Part shown: one piece after another, positions 42,874 through 52,737 of the stretch
Layout of the letters: the number at the start of each line of letters is the position of its first letter
Position numbering within the stretch: position 1 is the stretch's first letter
From: Polynucleobacter meluiroseus
GTDB taxonomy: Bacteria > Pseudomonadota > Gammaproteobacteria > Burkholderiales > Burkholderiaceae
Direction: 5' to 3'
Assembly (NCBI GenBank): GCA_945879115.1
Contig: CAMDUR010000002.1
Span: 38,280-102,279 of the forward strand
Length of the DNA: 64,000 bases
The notes under the pieces: model-generated
Database searches by the model: none
The model's input: only the letters and a program-made list of their open reading frames with translations
Told to the model about the DNA's origin: nothing
Translations under genes and position numbers: made by a program

Positions 42874-43650
42874 ATGAGTTATGAAAATATTGTGATCTCT
42901 ACTGAGGGCCGTGTTGCTTTAATTACTCTGAATCGACCTAAGGCGCTGAATGCTCTCAATGATCAATTGATGGATGAATTGGGTGCCGCTTTATTGGGTT
43001 TTGATGCTGATGAAACTATCTCTTGCATTGTCATTACTGGAAGTGAGAAAGCTTTTGCGGCTGGTGCGGATATTGGCATGATGGCCAAATATAGTTTTAC
43101 CGATGTTTATAAGGGCGATTACATTACCAAAAACTGGGAAACGATTCGCCGTATTCGTAAGCCGGTGATTGCAGCAGTCGCTGGTTACGCTCTAGGTGGT
43201 GGTTGCGAATTAGCAATGATGTGTGATGTCATTATTGCTGCAGATAATGCCAAATTTGGTCAACCAGAGATTAAATTAGGTATTCTACCAGGATCAGGTG
43301 GATCACAACGTTTACCAAGAGCTGTTTCAAAAGCAAAAGCCATGGATATGTGCCTAACAGCAAGAATGATGGATGCGAGTGAGGCTGAGCGTTCAGGGCT
43401 GGTTTCAAGAGTGGTTCCAGCTGATCAATTGATGACCGAAGTCATGTCAGCAGCTAAAACAATTTCTGAGATGTCTTTGCCTATTTTAATGATGGTCAAG
43501 GAAAGTATTAATGCCGCTTATGAAACTTCCTTAAGCGAAGGAATCCATTTAGAGCGTCGTTTATTTCATGCGGCATTTGCAACAGAAGATCAAAAAGAGG
43601 GCATGGCCGCTTTTATTGAAAAACGTAAAGCTGAATTTAAGCACCAGTAA
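42874..43650 (+). CDS. Enoyl-CoA hydratase (canonical)
   Basis: A 258-residue crotonase with both catalytic Glu: [11 protein letters not shown] and FGQPEIKLG, followed by [11 protein letters not shown]. It should hydrate 2-enoyl-CoA in beta-oxidation. The ATG at 42874 is preferred (AAGGA upstream, MSYENI start); 42856 is in frame but lies at the ribosome site. It serves as a useful contrast to the two crotonases at 21787 and 22595, which lack these Glu. The DUF3047 gene starts immediately after its stop. Confidence 0.94.
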   Translation: MSYENIVISTEGRVALITLNRPKALNALNDQLMDELGAALLGFDADETISCIVITGSEKAFAAGADIGMMAKYSFTDVYKGDYITKNWETIRRIRKPVIAAVAGYALGGGCELAMMCDVIIAADNAKFGQPEIKLGILPGSGGSQRLPRAVSKAKAMDMCLTARMMDASEAERSGLVSRVVPADQLMTEVMSAAKTISEMSLPILMMVKESINAAYETSLSEGIHLERRLFHAAFATEDQKEGMAAFIEKRKAEFKHQ

Positions 43651-44406
43651 ATGATGTCTGGAATATTATTACGAGTATCTGCTTTTGTAGTTATTTTAAG
43701 TTTAGGTGCCTGCGCTACTCTAGAGGTGGGAGACATGCAAACTCCACCTGCTGAGCAAGTGGGTAAGTTTTCTGATCTGAATCAAGGAGGTCGTTTACCC
43801 AAGGCTTGGCAGATTTGGCGAATTACTCCACAAAAAAATAAAACAGAGTACAACCTTGAGCAATATGAGGGTAAAACAGTTTTGCATGCGAGTGCAGATA
43901 TCGCGGCATCAGGCTTAGTTCTTCCATTAAAACCACGTGATCCAAATAGCCTATTTTTGAGCTGGCAGTGGAAAGCACTGGATTACATCCCTAATGCCAA
44001 TAATCAAGACTCTTCAAGAGATGATGCGCCGCTAAGAATCTTGGTTGCTTTTGATGGTGATAAAACCAAGTTGCCCGTACGCGATCAAATAGTCTTTGAA
44101 ATGGCGAAAATTGTCAGTGGTCATGACATGCCTTATGCCAGTCTGATGTATGTTTGGGCTGCTAAGAGCCCCATTGAAACAATCATCACAAGCCCACGCA
44201 CATCAAGAGTCAAAATGATTGTAGTTAATAGCGGCTCGAAGGATTTAGGCGTTTGGCAGCAGCATCATCGTGATTTGGAAAAAGATTACGAAGCCGCTTT
44301 TTCTGAAAAACCTGGGAAGATAATCGGCTTAGGCTTACTAACAGATACAGACAATACCCGCACTCAAGTCAAAGCTATCTATGGCGATATTGAACTAAAA
44401 AACTAA
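43651..44406 (+). CDS. DUF3047 family lipoprotein
   Basis: A 251-residue protein with a lipoprotein signal (lipobox LGAC near residue 20) and a DUF3047 body: FSDLNQGGRLPKAWQIWR, a beta-rich middle with SWQWKALDYIP, and GLGLLTDTDNTRTQVKAIYGDI near the end. Predicted to be anchored in an envelope membrane. Function unknown. It follows the hydratase gene without a gap. Confidence 0.85.
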   Translation: MMSGILLRVSAFVVILSLGACATLEVGDMQTPPAEQVGKFSDLNQGGRLPKAWQIWRITPQKNKTEYNLEQYEGKTVLHASADIAASGLVLPLKPRDPNSLFLSWQWKALDYIPNANNQDSSRDDAPLRILVAFDGDKTKLPVRDQIVFEMAKIVSGHDMPYASLMYVWAAKSPIETIITSPRTSRVKMIVVNSGSKDLGVWQQHHRDLEKDYEAAFSEKPGKIIGLGLLTDTDNTRTQVKAIYGDIELKN

Positions 44407-44409
44407 GTT

Positions 44410-45606
44410 TTATTTTGCGGCTAAATATTGCTGCGTCAGATTGACCCAATAACTGCTACCTAAAGGTAGTAGGTTATCGTTGAAGTCATAGCATGGGTTA
44501 TGGAGATGACAGGGCCCCATGCCATGCCCTTGAGAGCGATGGTCACCATCACCGTTGCCAATAAATACGTAACAACCAGGCTTTTCTTGCAACATAAAAG
44601 CAAAGTCTTCAGCGCCCATAGTGGGGTCAACGCGAGGATTTACCCGATCCTCTCCGACAAGGTCTTTCATGACACTGATCGCAAATTCAGTCTCTTTAAG
44701 GTGATTAATCGTTGGAGGATAGTTTCTTACAAACTTGACATCCGCCTCACAATCAAAACTTAGTGCTACTGTTTTGGCAATATGTCGTAGACGCGTCTCA
44801 ATTAAATCTAATACTTCAAGCGTAAAGGTTCTAACGGTGCCACCAAGCCAGGCGCTGTCAGGAATAACATTGCTAGCATCGCCAGCGTGAAATTGAGTAA
44901 TTGATAAAACTGCAGCATCAATCGGACGTTTATTGCGTGTGATGATGCTCTGTAGTGAACTTGTAATTTGATTAGCAGCAAAAACTGGGTCAGCGCTGTT
45001 GTGAGGTAATGCGGCATGACCACCTTTACCTTTAACAGTAATAACAAACTCATTGCTGGAAGCCATCATCGGTCCAGGCGTTACACCGAATTCACCAACT
45101 GCCATACCTGGCCAGTTGTGCATACCAAAAACAGCATCGCAGGGGAATAATTTAAACAAACCATCTTTAATCATTTCTCGTGCACCGCCACCACCTTCTT
45201 CAGCTGGTTGGAAAATGAAATGAACGCTACCTTTGAAGTCGCGATGTTGAGACAGATATTCTGCTGCACCCAAGAGCATAGCAACGTGACCATCATGGCC
45301 GCAGGCATGCATCTTCCCATCATGCTTTGAGGCATGCTCGAAATGATTGTGTTCTTGAAGTGGCAGTGCGTCCATGTCAGCACGTAAACCAATTGATCTA
45401 CCGGGCCCTTGGGTTCCAATGATAGTTCCAACAACCCCAGTTTTACCAAGACCTCGATGGGCCTTAATACCCCAAGATTCAAGTTGCTGAGCTACCGTAT
45501 CAGACGTCCGATTTTCTTGGAAACATAGTTCTGGATGCGCGTGAATATCCCGGCGAATAGCCTTAATAAGCTCAACTGATTCAAGTACTTCTGGCAATAG
45601 TTTCAT
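44410..45606 (-). CDS. M20-family amidohydrolase (hippurate hydrolase type)
   Basis: A 398-residue zinc amidohydrolase: IRRDIHAHPELCFQE start, LRADMDALPLQE, HACGHDGHVAMLLGAA, PAEEGGGGAREMI and GAEDFAFML give the usual metal and catalytic residues. Family members hydrolyse N-acyl amino acids such as hippurate or indole-3-acetyl amino acids. Convergent with the DUF3047 gene, divergent from the acyl-CoA synthetase gene. Confidence 0.92.
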   Translation of the reverse strand: MKLLPEVLESVELIKAIRRDIHAHPELCFQENRTSDTVAQQLESWGIKAHRGLGKTGVVGTIIGTQGPGRSIGLRADMDALPLQEHNHFEHASKHDGKMHACGHDGHVAMLLGAAEYLSQHRDFKGSVHFIFQPAEEGGGGAREMIKDGLFKLFPCDAVFGMHNWPGMAVGEFGVTPGPMMASSNEFVITVKGKGGHAALPHNSADPVFAANQITSSLQSIITRNKRPIDAAVLSITQFHAGDASNVIPDSAWLGGTVRTFTLEVLDLIETRLRHIAKTVALSFDCEADVKFVRNYPPTINHLKETEFAISVMKDLVGEDRVNPRVDPTMGAEDFAFMLQEKPGCYVFIGNGDGDHRSQGHGMGPCHLHNPCYDFNDNLLPLGSSYWVNLTQQYLAAK

Positions 45607-45746
45607 AGGTTTAATTTTCAGTAACTTACCTAATCATATCGTTTATAGCGCTTATGTGCTTAGCACTTGGTAATCGTGCTACTTTAGTGCAATATTTCAC
45701 AATAATTAGAAAATTAATGAAAAAATTACTCGAAAGAGAAAATGGC

Positions 45747-47423
45747 ATGAATCAAAATAAACCTTGGTTAGATAATTACCCAGAAGGTGTTCCTCATCAG
45801 TTAGATGCTTGCGAACATCAATCTTTAGTGCAAATGATGGAAGCTTCATTTGCTGCATACCCGGAACGTGATGCATTCGATTGCATGGGTAAGTCAATGA
45901 CTTTCAAACAATTGAATAAGTCATCCAAAGACTTTGCTGCCTATTTGCAGTCACTGGGATTAAAGAAAGGGGCTCGTGTTGCATTAATGATGCCTAATCT
46001 CTTGCAATACCCTGTAGCACTTTTAGGCACTTTAAGAGCTGGCTATGTGGTGGTTAATATCAACCCTCTATACACGCCAAGAGAGTTAGCCTACCAATTA
46101 AAAGATTCTGGTGCTGAGGTATTGGTAGTTCTGGAAAACTTTGCTCATGTTTATCAGAAGGTACAAGACCAAGTAGCCATCAAGCATGTCATTGTGACAA
46201 ATATGGGGGAATTAATGGGCCCCAAAGGAATACTTGTTAATTGGGTGGTTAGGAAGGTTAAAAAATTAGTTCCAGCATGGCACTTATCAGAAAGTATTAA
46301 TTTTAAGAGCGCGCTTGAAAAGGGGCAGTATCACTCTTGGAGTCCACCATTAGTTGATTCAAACGATATTGCATTTTTACAATATACGGGTGGTACAACA
46401 GGCGTTTCTAAAGGAGCTGTTCTCCTGCATCGAAATGTGCTGGCTAATGTTTTTCAGATTGAAGCATGGTTAGAGCCAGGTTTGAAGGGTAAACAGATTG
46501 ATCAAATGGTTTTTGTGTGCGCACTACCTCTGTACCATATCTTTGCTTTGACAGCCTGCTGTATGTTTGGAATTAGAAGTGGTGGTTTGAATATTCTTAT
46601 TACAAATCCTAAAGACATTCCAGGTTTTATTAAATTGCTCAGAGGGCTTAAGCAATTTCACATATTCCCTGCTGTGAATACGTTGTTCAATGCCTTAATG
46701 AATCACCCCTCATTTGGAAAAATTAATTTTTCAAATTTATTAGTTGCGATTGGTGGCGGTATGGCCGTACAAAAATCGCCAGCTGATCGTTGGCTATCGT
46801 TAACGGGAAAACCAATTGCAGAAGGCTATGGGCTTTCAGAAACCTCGCCAGTTGCTTGCTGTAACACACCTCTGATTGATGGTTTTACAGGGCATGTTGG
46901 CCTTCCTTTGCCCGGAACTGATGTCAGCATACGTGATGACGCAGGTAAAGTGTTGTCGTTTGGAGAGGCTGGAGAAATATGTATTCGTGGCCCACAGTTA
47001 ATGGCAGGTTACTGGAATCGACCTGATGAAACTATTCAATCCATGACTGAAGATGGATTTTTTAAGACTGGTGATATTGGGTTGATGAACCAAGATGGTT
47101 ACGTCAAGATCATTGACCGCAAAAAAGATATGGTGCTGGTCTCGGGATTTAATGTTTACCCTAGTGAGGTTGAAGAAGTCATTGCTATGTTGCCAGGAGT
47201 TTTGGAGTGTGGTGTCGTAGGTGTTCCAGATGATGCAACAGGTGAGGCCGTTAAGGTCTTTATTGTTAAAAAAGATCCTAACTTAAGTTATGAAGGTGTG
47301 ATTGCGCACTGCAAAACGCAGCTTACCAGTTACAAAAGACCTAAGCTTGTGGAATTCCGGGATGAGTTACCTAAAACTAATGTTGGAAAAATTTTAAGGC
47401 GCGAACTAAGAGATCAGATTTAA
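45747..47423 (+). CDS. fadD: Long-chain acyl-CoA synthetase
   Basis: A 558-residue AMP-forming ligase from the ATG at 45747 (MNQNKPWLDNYPEG). The P-loop is YTGGTTGVSKGA; the fatty-acid motif region reads DGFFKTGDIG and DRKKDMVLVSGFNVYP; the catalytic Lys lies in TNVGKILRREL. The earlier ATG at 45654 adds residues unlike FadD. It activates fatty acids for beta-oxidation or lipid synthesis. It is too far from the catabolic island to be its CoA source by position. Confidence 0.93.
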   Translation: MNQNKPWLDNYPEGVPHQLDACEHQSLVQMMEASFAAYPERDAFDCMGKSMTFKQLNKSSKDFAAYLQSLGLKKGARVALMMPNLLQYPVALLGTLRAGYVVVNINPLYTPRELAYQLKDSGAEVLVVLENFAHVYQKVQDQVAIKHVIVTNMGELMGPKGILVNWVVRKVKKLVPAWHLSESINFKSALEKGQYHSWSPPLVDSNDIAFLQYTGGTTGVSKGAVLLHRNVLANVFQIEAWLEPGLKGKQIDQMVFVCALPLYHIFALTACCMFGIRSGGLNILITNPKDIPGFIKLLRGLKQFHIFPAVNTLFNALMNHPSFGKINFSNLLVAIGGGMAVQKSPADRWLSLTGKPIAEGYGLSETSPVACCNTPLIDGFTGHVGLPLPGTDVSIRDDAGKVLSFGEAGEICIRGPQLMAGYWNRPDETIQSMTEDGFFKTGDIGLMNQDGYVKIIDRKKDMVLVSGFNVYPSEVEEVIAMLPGVLECGVVGVPDDATGEAVKVFIVKKDPNLSYEGVIAHCKTQLTSYKRPKLVEFRDELPKTNVGKILRRELRDQI

Positions 47424-47432
47424 TTTAAAAAT

Positions 47433-48146
47433 TTAATCAGGTAAGCGTATATAGCTAACTGCAGTTTCAAGAGCTAGTTTGGTATACGGAGTTTTAGCCA
47501 ACTCTTGATTAAGGTGCGGGATTGTACCGAGGAGTGGGGCTTTAATGAGTTGTTGTAAAGATTGAATGTTCTCATCAAGCAAGTTCATTGGCCCAATTGT
47601 GTTGGCAACCCAACCAGCTAATGTTAATCCTCTACCTAAAACTGCTTCGACAGTTAATAGAGCATGGTTAATACAACCAAGGCGCATTCCTACAACCAAA
47701 ATAACTGGTAAGCCAATGTCTTTAGCAAAGTCAGCGCTATCTTTATTTTGATGAAAAGGCACCTTAAATCCACCAACACCCTCAACCACAACAGCATCAA
47801 CTTGTTTAGCTAAAACCTGGTAGCCGTCTAGCATCTTGTCGTAGTTCAGTGCAATGCCATTTTTCTTTGCAACTAGATGAGGTGCTGAAGGGGTTTCTAA
47901 AATATAAGGACAAATATTAGAGATATCTTTAGCTGCTTCGTGAGTGGACGCCAATGCTAAGGTTACTAAATCTTCGTTTTGTGGCTCTCCATCAATAAGA
48001 CTAATGCCAGCGACAACCGGTTTATATCCAATTACCTGAGAATATTTTTTCTGCAGAAGTAAAAGAAGTGCACCCGATACTAAAGTTTTACCAACTTCAG
48101 TATCGGTACCGGTGACAAAGAATCCCACATTTTGATTAGAAGGCAT
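47433..48146 (-). CDS. bioD: Dethiobiotin synthetase
   Basis: A 237-residue P-loop enzyme: FFVTGTDTEVGKT near the start, GYKPVVAG, VVEGVGGFKVPF. It converts DAPA, CO2 and ATP to dethiobiotin. The ATG at 48146 (MPSNQN) overlaps the bioF end by 11 bp, which indicates coupling. It ends 9 bp from the convergent fadD gene, with no clear terminator between. Confidence 0.95.
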   Translation of the reverse strand: MPSNQNVGFFVTGTDTEVGKTLVSGALLLLLQKKYSQVIGYKPVVAGISLIDGEPQNEDLVTLALASTHEAAKDISNICPYILETPSAPHLVAKKNGIALNYDKMLDGYQVLAKQVDAVVVEGVGGFKVPFHQNKDSADFAKDIGLPVILVVGMRLGCINHALLTVEAVLGRGLTLAGWVANTIGPMNLLDENIQSLQQLIKAPLLGTIPHLNQELAKTPYTKLALETAVSYIRLPD

Positions 48147-49365
48147 ATTCAATCTCATGAAGTGCTTCGATTAGTTGCCCGATTTGTTCTGTTGTGTGTG
48201 TTGCGGAGAAGGTAATACGCAAGCGTGCTGTACCTTCTGCTACCGTCGGTGGTCGAATCGCAGGAACCCAAATATTTTTTTGATCAAGTTGTTCAGCTAC
48301 TTTAAGTGCATCTGCATTTGTGCCAATGATGATCGGCTGGATAGCCGTCTGTGATGGCATTAAGCGCCATTTCTTTAGTTGAAGATGGCTATGCCAGTAA
48401 GCAATATTTTTTTCAAGCGCCAATCGATGAGTGGGATCCTTCATCAGTTCGAGACTTGTAAGAAGACCTTGCGCAATAAATGGAGGGCTAGCTGTGGTGT
48501 AGATGTAAGCGCGACCTTTTTGCATCACCCATTCAATCAGATCTGCATTCCCAGCAACAAAAGCACCGCTTAAGCCAGCAGATTTCCCTAAGGTTCCCAT
48601 GTAAATGATCCTTGCAGTACGTGGATCACTTGCTTGTAAGTTAAATAAATTCAGAGCACCTAAGCCTTGATCTCCTAAAACACCAAAGCCATGAGCGTCA
48701 TCAATCATTAGAAGAGCGTTGAATTCTTCAGCAGCATCTAATAATTGATCAACGTGAGCAATATCGCCATCCATGCTAAATACGGCATCCGTAACAATCA
48801 ATTTAAAAGGATTTAAATCCTCCGCCAGCATTTTCCTAAGTGTCGCCATATCTTGATGCGGATAAATTTTAATGGTGGCTTGATTCTGTTTGCTTGCTAA
48901 GCGAATGCCATCAATCAAAGATGCATGATTTAGTTCTTCAGAAAAGATGCTCATCTGAATGCGTTCACCGGAAGCATCATGTAATGTGCTTAGCGCAGTA
49001 ATGGCAGCCATGTTGGCCATGTAGCCAGTGCCAAAGAATAATGTTTTGACCTTGGGGATGAAGGCGCTCTGCGTTTTTGCAAGGGCTTGTTCTAAGGCCT
49101 CGTGCGCTTGATTGTGCCCGCTAATCATATGAGAGGCGCCGCTGCCAGCCCCATAACTTTGGGTACCATCTACGATAGCTTGAGCAATTTTAGGATGATT
49201 GGCTAAGCCCAAATAATCGTTGCTGCAAAAAGTGAGCATGGTGCGGCCATCAATCATCATTAATGGAGCACTGGCACTTTCGCTAACTTTAAGTTTTCTA
49301 CGAAGGGATTTTTTCTCTAAGTTAGCTAAAAGTTGGGCGTAGTGTTGAGTATATGAGTTGCTCAT
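48136..49365 (-). CDS. bioF: 8-amino-7-oxononanoate synthase
   Basis: A 409-residue fold-type I PLP enzyme: FCSNDYLGLANHP, GYGAGSGASHMISG-type segment, DDAHGFGVLG, and the PLP Lys in MGTLGKSAG. It joins pimeloyl thioester and alanine. Second gene of the bioA-bioF-bioD operon, 9 bp behind bioA. Confidence 0.96.
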   Translation of the reverse strand: MSNSYTQHYAQLLANLEKKSLRRKLKVSESASAPLMMIDGRTMLTFCSNDYLGLANHPKIAQAIVDGTQSYGAGSGASHMISGHNQAHEALEQALAKTQSAFIPKVKTLFFGTGYMANMAAITALSTLHDASGERIQMSIFSEELNHASLIDGIRLASKQNQATIKIYPHQDMATLRKMLAEDLNPFKLIVTDAVFSMDGDIAHVDQLLDAAEEFNALLMIDDAHGFGVLGDQGLGALNLFNLQASDPRTARIIYMGTLGKSAGLSGAFVAGNADLIEWVMQKGRAYIYTTASPPFIAQGLLTSLELMKDPTHRLALEKNIAYWHSHLQLKKWRLMPSQTAIQPIIIGTNADALKVAEQLDQKNIWVPAIRPPTVAEGTARLRITFSATHTTEQIGQLIEALHEIEYAF

Positions 49366-49374
49366 GACTAAATT

Positions 49375-50736
49375 CTAGCTCTTGTTTTGTAAAACAAGGC
49401 GCAAGGTCTTCTCAATACCATTTGAAAGAATAGTTAACTCATCTGTGCTTAATGTATAGGGAGGCATGATGTAAATGGTCCGCCCAATAGGGCGCACCAA
49501 AATTTCTTTAGATAAAGCCTCTTTGAAAAATTCCTTAGCAAATGAGCTCGTTGTAACGCTCTCTTTGATATCAAATGCCAAAATCATGCCTTTTTGGCGC
49601 AAATGTTCAATGTTTGAATCATTTTGTGCCCAAGCAAATGACTCTGTCATGGCTTTTGCTAAGACTTTATTTTTTTCAATCACTTGGTCATTGGCGAAAA
49701 TATCCAATGTTGCAAGCGCCGCTGTGCAAGCTAAAGGGTTTCCTGTGTATGAATGAGAATGCAGAAATCCTCGACTTGTATCTTCATCATAAAAAGCTTG
49801 ATAGATTTTTTCTGTTGTCATAACAAGTGATAGTGGTAAATATCCACCGCTGATACCCTTTGATAAAGCTAAGAAGTCTGGCCAGATCCCAGAGTCACCA
49901 GCTTGCTCAACAGCAAAGAATGTTCCAGTTCTCCCACACCCCACTGCAATTTCATCTGCAATCAAGTGCACTTGGTATTTATCACATAGTTGACGGGCAC
50001 CTATTAAGTAACTGGCATCGTACATGGCCATACCGGTGGCACATTGAACCAATGGTTCAAGAATGAGGGCGGCAATTTTTCCTTGGCATTTCTGAAGTGT
50101 TGTTTCTAAGTCTTTTAGTGAGCGAGTGGCCACATCTTCATTTGTTTCTCCTGCCGTGGCATTTCTTGCATCTGGGCTCGTAACAATATGAGCATGACGA
50201 ATAAGAGGCCCATAGGCATCTTTAAAGATAGCAACATCAGTCACTGCTAGAGCACCAAGAGTTTCACCGTGATAACTATTTTTTAAACAGATGAATTCTT
50301 TTTTATCTGAAAGGCCCATGTTTCGCCAATAATGAAAGCTCATCTTAAGAGCAATTTCAATGGCGGAAGCTCCATCTGAGGCAAAGAAGGTATGACCTAA
50401 ATGATGAGATGTTAGTGCGCTGAGTCTTTCAGATAGCTCTACAACGGGGGGGTGCGTGAACCCAGCCAGCATCGCATGCTCTAGTTGATCGAGTTGTTTT
50501 TTTAATGCCGCATTGATGTAAGGGTTAGAGTGCCCAAATAAATTAACCCACCATGAACTAATTGCATCTAAATACCGATGACCATCTTGATCATAGAGCC
50601 AGCTACCTTTTGCATGAGATAAAGCAATGAGCGGGAATCTCTCATGGTGTTTCATTTGTGTGCAAGGGTGCCATACAGCTTTTAGGCTTCGCTCTACCCA
50701 TTGATCAGATATTGACTTAGGTCTATTGGTGTTCAT
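49375..50736 (-). CDS. bioA: Adenosylmethionine-8-amino-7-oxononanoate aminotransferase
   Basis: A 453-residue class III aminotransferase: WHPCTQMKHHE start, SSWWVNLFGHSNP, DGASAIEIALKMSFHYWRN, HGETLGALAVTD, DEIAVGCGRTG, and the PLP Lys in LALSKGISGG. It makes DAPA from KAPA with SAM as amino donor. Its ATG overlaps the stop of the upstream Bug-type gene (ATGA). Confidence 0.96.
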   Translation of the reverse strand: MNTNRPKSISDQWVERSLKAVWHPCTQMKHHERFPLIALSHAKGSWLYDQDGHRYLDAISSWWVNLFGHSNPYINAALKKQLDQLEHAMLAGFTHPPVVELSERLSALTSHHLGHTFFASDGASAIEIALKMSFHYWRNMGLSDKKEFICLKNSYHGETLGALAVTDVAIFKDAYGPLIRHAHIVTSPDARNATAGETNEDVATRSLKDLETTLQKCQGKIAALILEPLVQCATGMAMYDASYLIGARQLCDKYQVHLIADEIAVGCGRTGTFFAVEQAGDSGIWPDFLALSKGISGGYLPLSLVMTTEKIYQAFYDEDTSRGFLHSHSYTGNPLACTAALATLDIFANDQVIEKNKVLAKAMTESFAWAQNDSNIEHLRQKGMILAFDIKESVTTSSFAKEFFKEALSKEILVRPIGRTIYIMPPYTLSTDELTILSNGIEKTLRLVLQNKS

Positions 50737-51713
50737 TCTGCGTTGATGCCTGTTTCTTCAATTAATTTTGACCATCGTTTTGAATCTGATTGAATCAAGC
50801 GCTTTAGTGCTTCAGGTCCCTGAGGGTTTGCCTCTAAACCCATACTAGATAATCGCAGCTTAACTTCTGGTAAAGATAAGACACGCTTAGTCTCCATGGC
50901 AATTTTTAGAATATCTTCCTGTTTCATGCCAGCAGGGCCCATTAATGAAAACCAAGATGTGACTTGAAAGTTTTTAAGACCGGGGACTCCTGACTCACTC
51001 AGCGTTGGAATATCTGGGGCATGAGGAGAGCGTTGGAGACTAGTTACGCCAATTGCTTTTAAATCGCCAGACTTGATAAGTGGCATTGCAGATGTCAAAT
51101 TATCAAAACTCATTTGGACTCGACCACCCAATAAATCAGGCATGGCTTGGGCTCGTCCTTTGTATGGAATGTGTTGGATTTTTGTTTTAGTTAGCTGTTG
51201 AAATAGTTCACCTGATAAATGAATCGATGTACCAATACCCGATGATGAATAACTCATTTGATTGGGTTGTGCTTTTGCTAAATCTATTAAAGATTTAGCA
51301 TCATCAGCGGGCACGTTTTTATTTAAAACCAGCACATTAGGCGTGCTTGCTAAAAAAGTAATAGGCTCTAAATCTTTATGGGCATCGTAAGAAATATTTT
51401 TATAAAGATACGGATTGATCGTTAAAGTTCCGACTGTGCCAATCAGCAGTGTGTGGCCATTGGGGTTTGATTTGGTGGCTAATTCAGTGCCAATATTGCC
51501 GCCTGCCCCAGGCTTATTTTCTACAATTACTTGATTATTATGATCTTTTTGCCAATGTTCGGCAAGCACTCTAGCCAAAATATCTGGTGCACCACCCGGT
51601 GTAAAGGTGACTATAATTTTAATAGGCTCTGAACTAGCGTAAGGCCATGACTTTTCAGCGGAAGCTGTTTGAGTCAGGATTGCTAAAGAAATAAAAGTTA
51701 GGATTCTACGCAT
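50733..51713 (-). CDS. Bug/TctC-type periplasmic solute-binding protein
   Basis: A 326-residue tripartite tricarboxylate transporter-type binding protein. The start at 51713 gives a proper signal peptide (MRRILTFISLAILTQTASA); the longer frame to 51857 would run into bioB on the other strand. Typical Bug segments are IKIIVTFTPGGAPDILAR, VVENKPGAGGNIGTE, GHTLLIGTVGTL and the VPGLKNFQVTSW end. No TctA/TctB membrane genes are present. The ATGA overlap with bioA makes it the first gene of the biotin operon, which hints at a carboxylate ligand related to biotin synthesis. Confidence 0.88.
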   Translation of the reverse strand: MRRILTFISLAILTQTASAEKSWPYASSEPIKIIVTFTPGGAPDILARVLAEHWQKDHNNQVIVENKPGAGGNIGTELATKSNPNGHTLLIGTVGTLTINPYLYKNISYDAHKDLEPITFLASTPNVLVLNKNVPADDAKSLIDLAKAQPNQMSYSSSGIGTSIHLSGELFQQLTKTKIQHIPYKGRAQAMPDLLGGRVQMSFDNLTSAMPLIKSGDLKAIGVTSLQRSPHAPDIPTLSESGVPGLKNFQVTSWFSLMGPAGMKQEDILKIAMETKRVLSLPEVKLRLSSMGLEANPQGPEALKRLIQSDSKRWSKLIEETGINAE

Positions 51714-51780
51714 AGACTCTATTTGAACACTTCGACCTGTATCATTAGCAATTATTACTAAGAATTCCCCTAAAAATCTT

Positions 51781-52737
51781 ATGTCTACTACTGTTGCCCA
51801 AGTACTTGAACTATACGAATTACCTATGAATGAGTTAATGGCGCGAGCTGCGACCACTCATCGTGAAAATTTCCCTGATGGTGATATTGAGTTAGCAACC
51901 TTGTTGTCTATCAAAACAGGTGGTTGCCCAGAAGATTGCGGCTACTGCCCTCAGGCAGCTCGCTATCACACAGATGTAAAAGCTACAAAAATGTTGGACG
52001 TTGAAGAAGTATTAGAGGCTGCTCGTGCTGCAAAAGAAGCTGGTTCCAATCGTTTTTGTATGGGTGCAGCATGGCGGGAGCCGAAAGATCGCGACATTGA
52101 AAAAGTTGTTGCCATGATCAAGGGTGTTAAAGATTTGGGTTTAGAAACATGCGCAACATTAGGTATGTTGGCACCTGAACAAGCAAAAGCTTTAGGCGAT
52201 GCCGGATTAGATTTTTATAATCATAATTTAGATACTAGTGAAGATTTTTACGCTTCAGTTATCAAAACTCGTGACTATCAAGATCGTTTAGATACCCTTA
52301 AAAATGTTCGCAGTGCCGGTATGTCTGTTTGTTGTGGTGGCATTATTGGCATGGGCGAAACTCGTACCCAACGGGCAGCGTTTATTGCTAAGTTAGCTAA
52401 TTTAAATCCGTATCCTGAGTCAGTACCTATCAATCACTTAGTCCCTGTCGCGGGCACTCCTCTAGCTGATCAAAAAGGTGTTGATCCATTGGAGTTTGTT
52501 CGAACTATCGCTATTGCTCGTATCACTATGCCAACAGCTCGTGTGCGCCTATCTGCAGGTCGTCAAGAATTAGGGCGTGCTATCCAAGCAATGTGCTTCA
52601 TGGCTGGTGCAAATTCAATTTTCTACGGTGATAAGTTGCTCACAACCAACAACCCAGAAGCAGATGCTGATCGTGAGCTACTTGCTGATTTAGGACTAAA
52701 AACTAAAGCAGCATGTAAAGCCGAGGTGCTTGTTTAA
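51781..52737 (+). CDS. bioB: Biotin synthase
   Basis: A 318-residue radical SAM enzyme: the cluster motif is in [18 protein letters not shown], with [22 protein letters not shown] and the Arg and Cys residues of the [2Fe-2S] site region (ARVRLSAGR). It inserts sulfur into dethiobiotin. Divergent from the Bug-bioA-F-D operon with 67 bp between starts. The stop overlaps the stop of the convergent porin gene by 3 bp. Confidence 0.97.
   Translation: MSTTVAQVLELYELPMNELMARAATTHRENFPDGDIELATLLSIKTGGCPEDCGYCPQAARYHTDVKATKMLDVEEVLEAARAAKEAGSNRFCMGAAWREPKDRDIEKVVAMIKGVKDLGLETCATLGMLAPEQAKALGDAGLDFYNHNLDTSEDFYASVIKTRDYQDRLDTLKNVRSAGMSVCCGGIIGMGETRTQRAAFIAKLANLNPYPESVPINHLVPVAGTPLADQKGVDPLEFVRTIAIARITMPTARVRLSAGRQELGRAIQAMCFMAGANSIFYGDKLLTTNNPEADADRELLADLGLKTKAACKAEVLV

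Noticed and set aside
45654..45746. Upstream start for the acyl-CoA synthetase
   Set aside because: The added residues do not resemble the family and the ATG at 45747 gives the normal N terminus.
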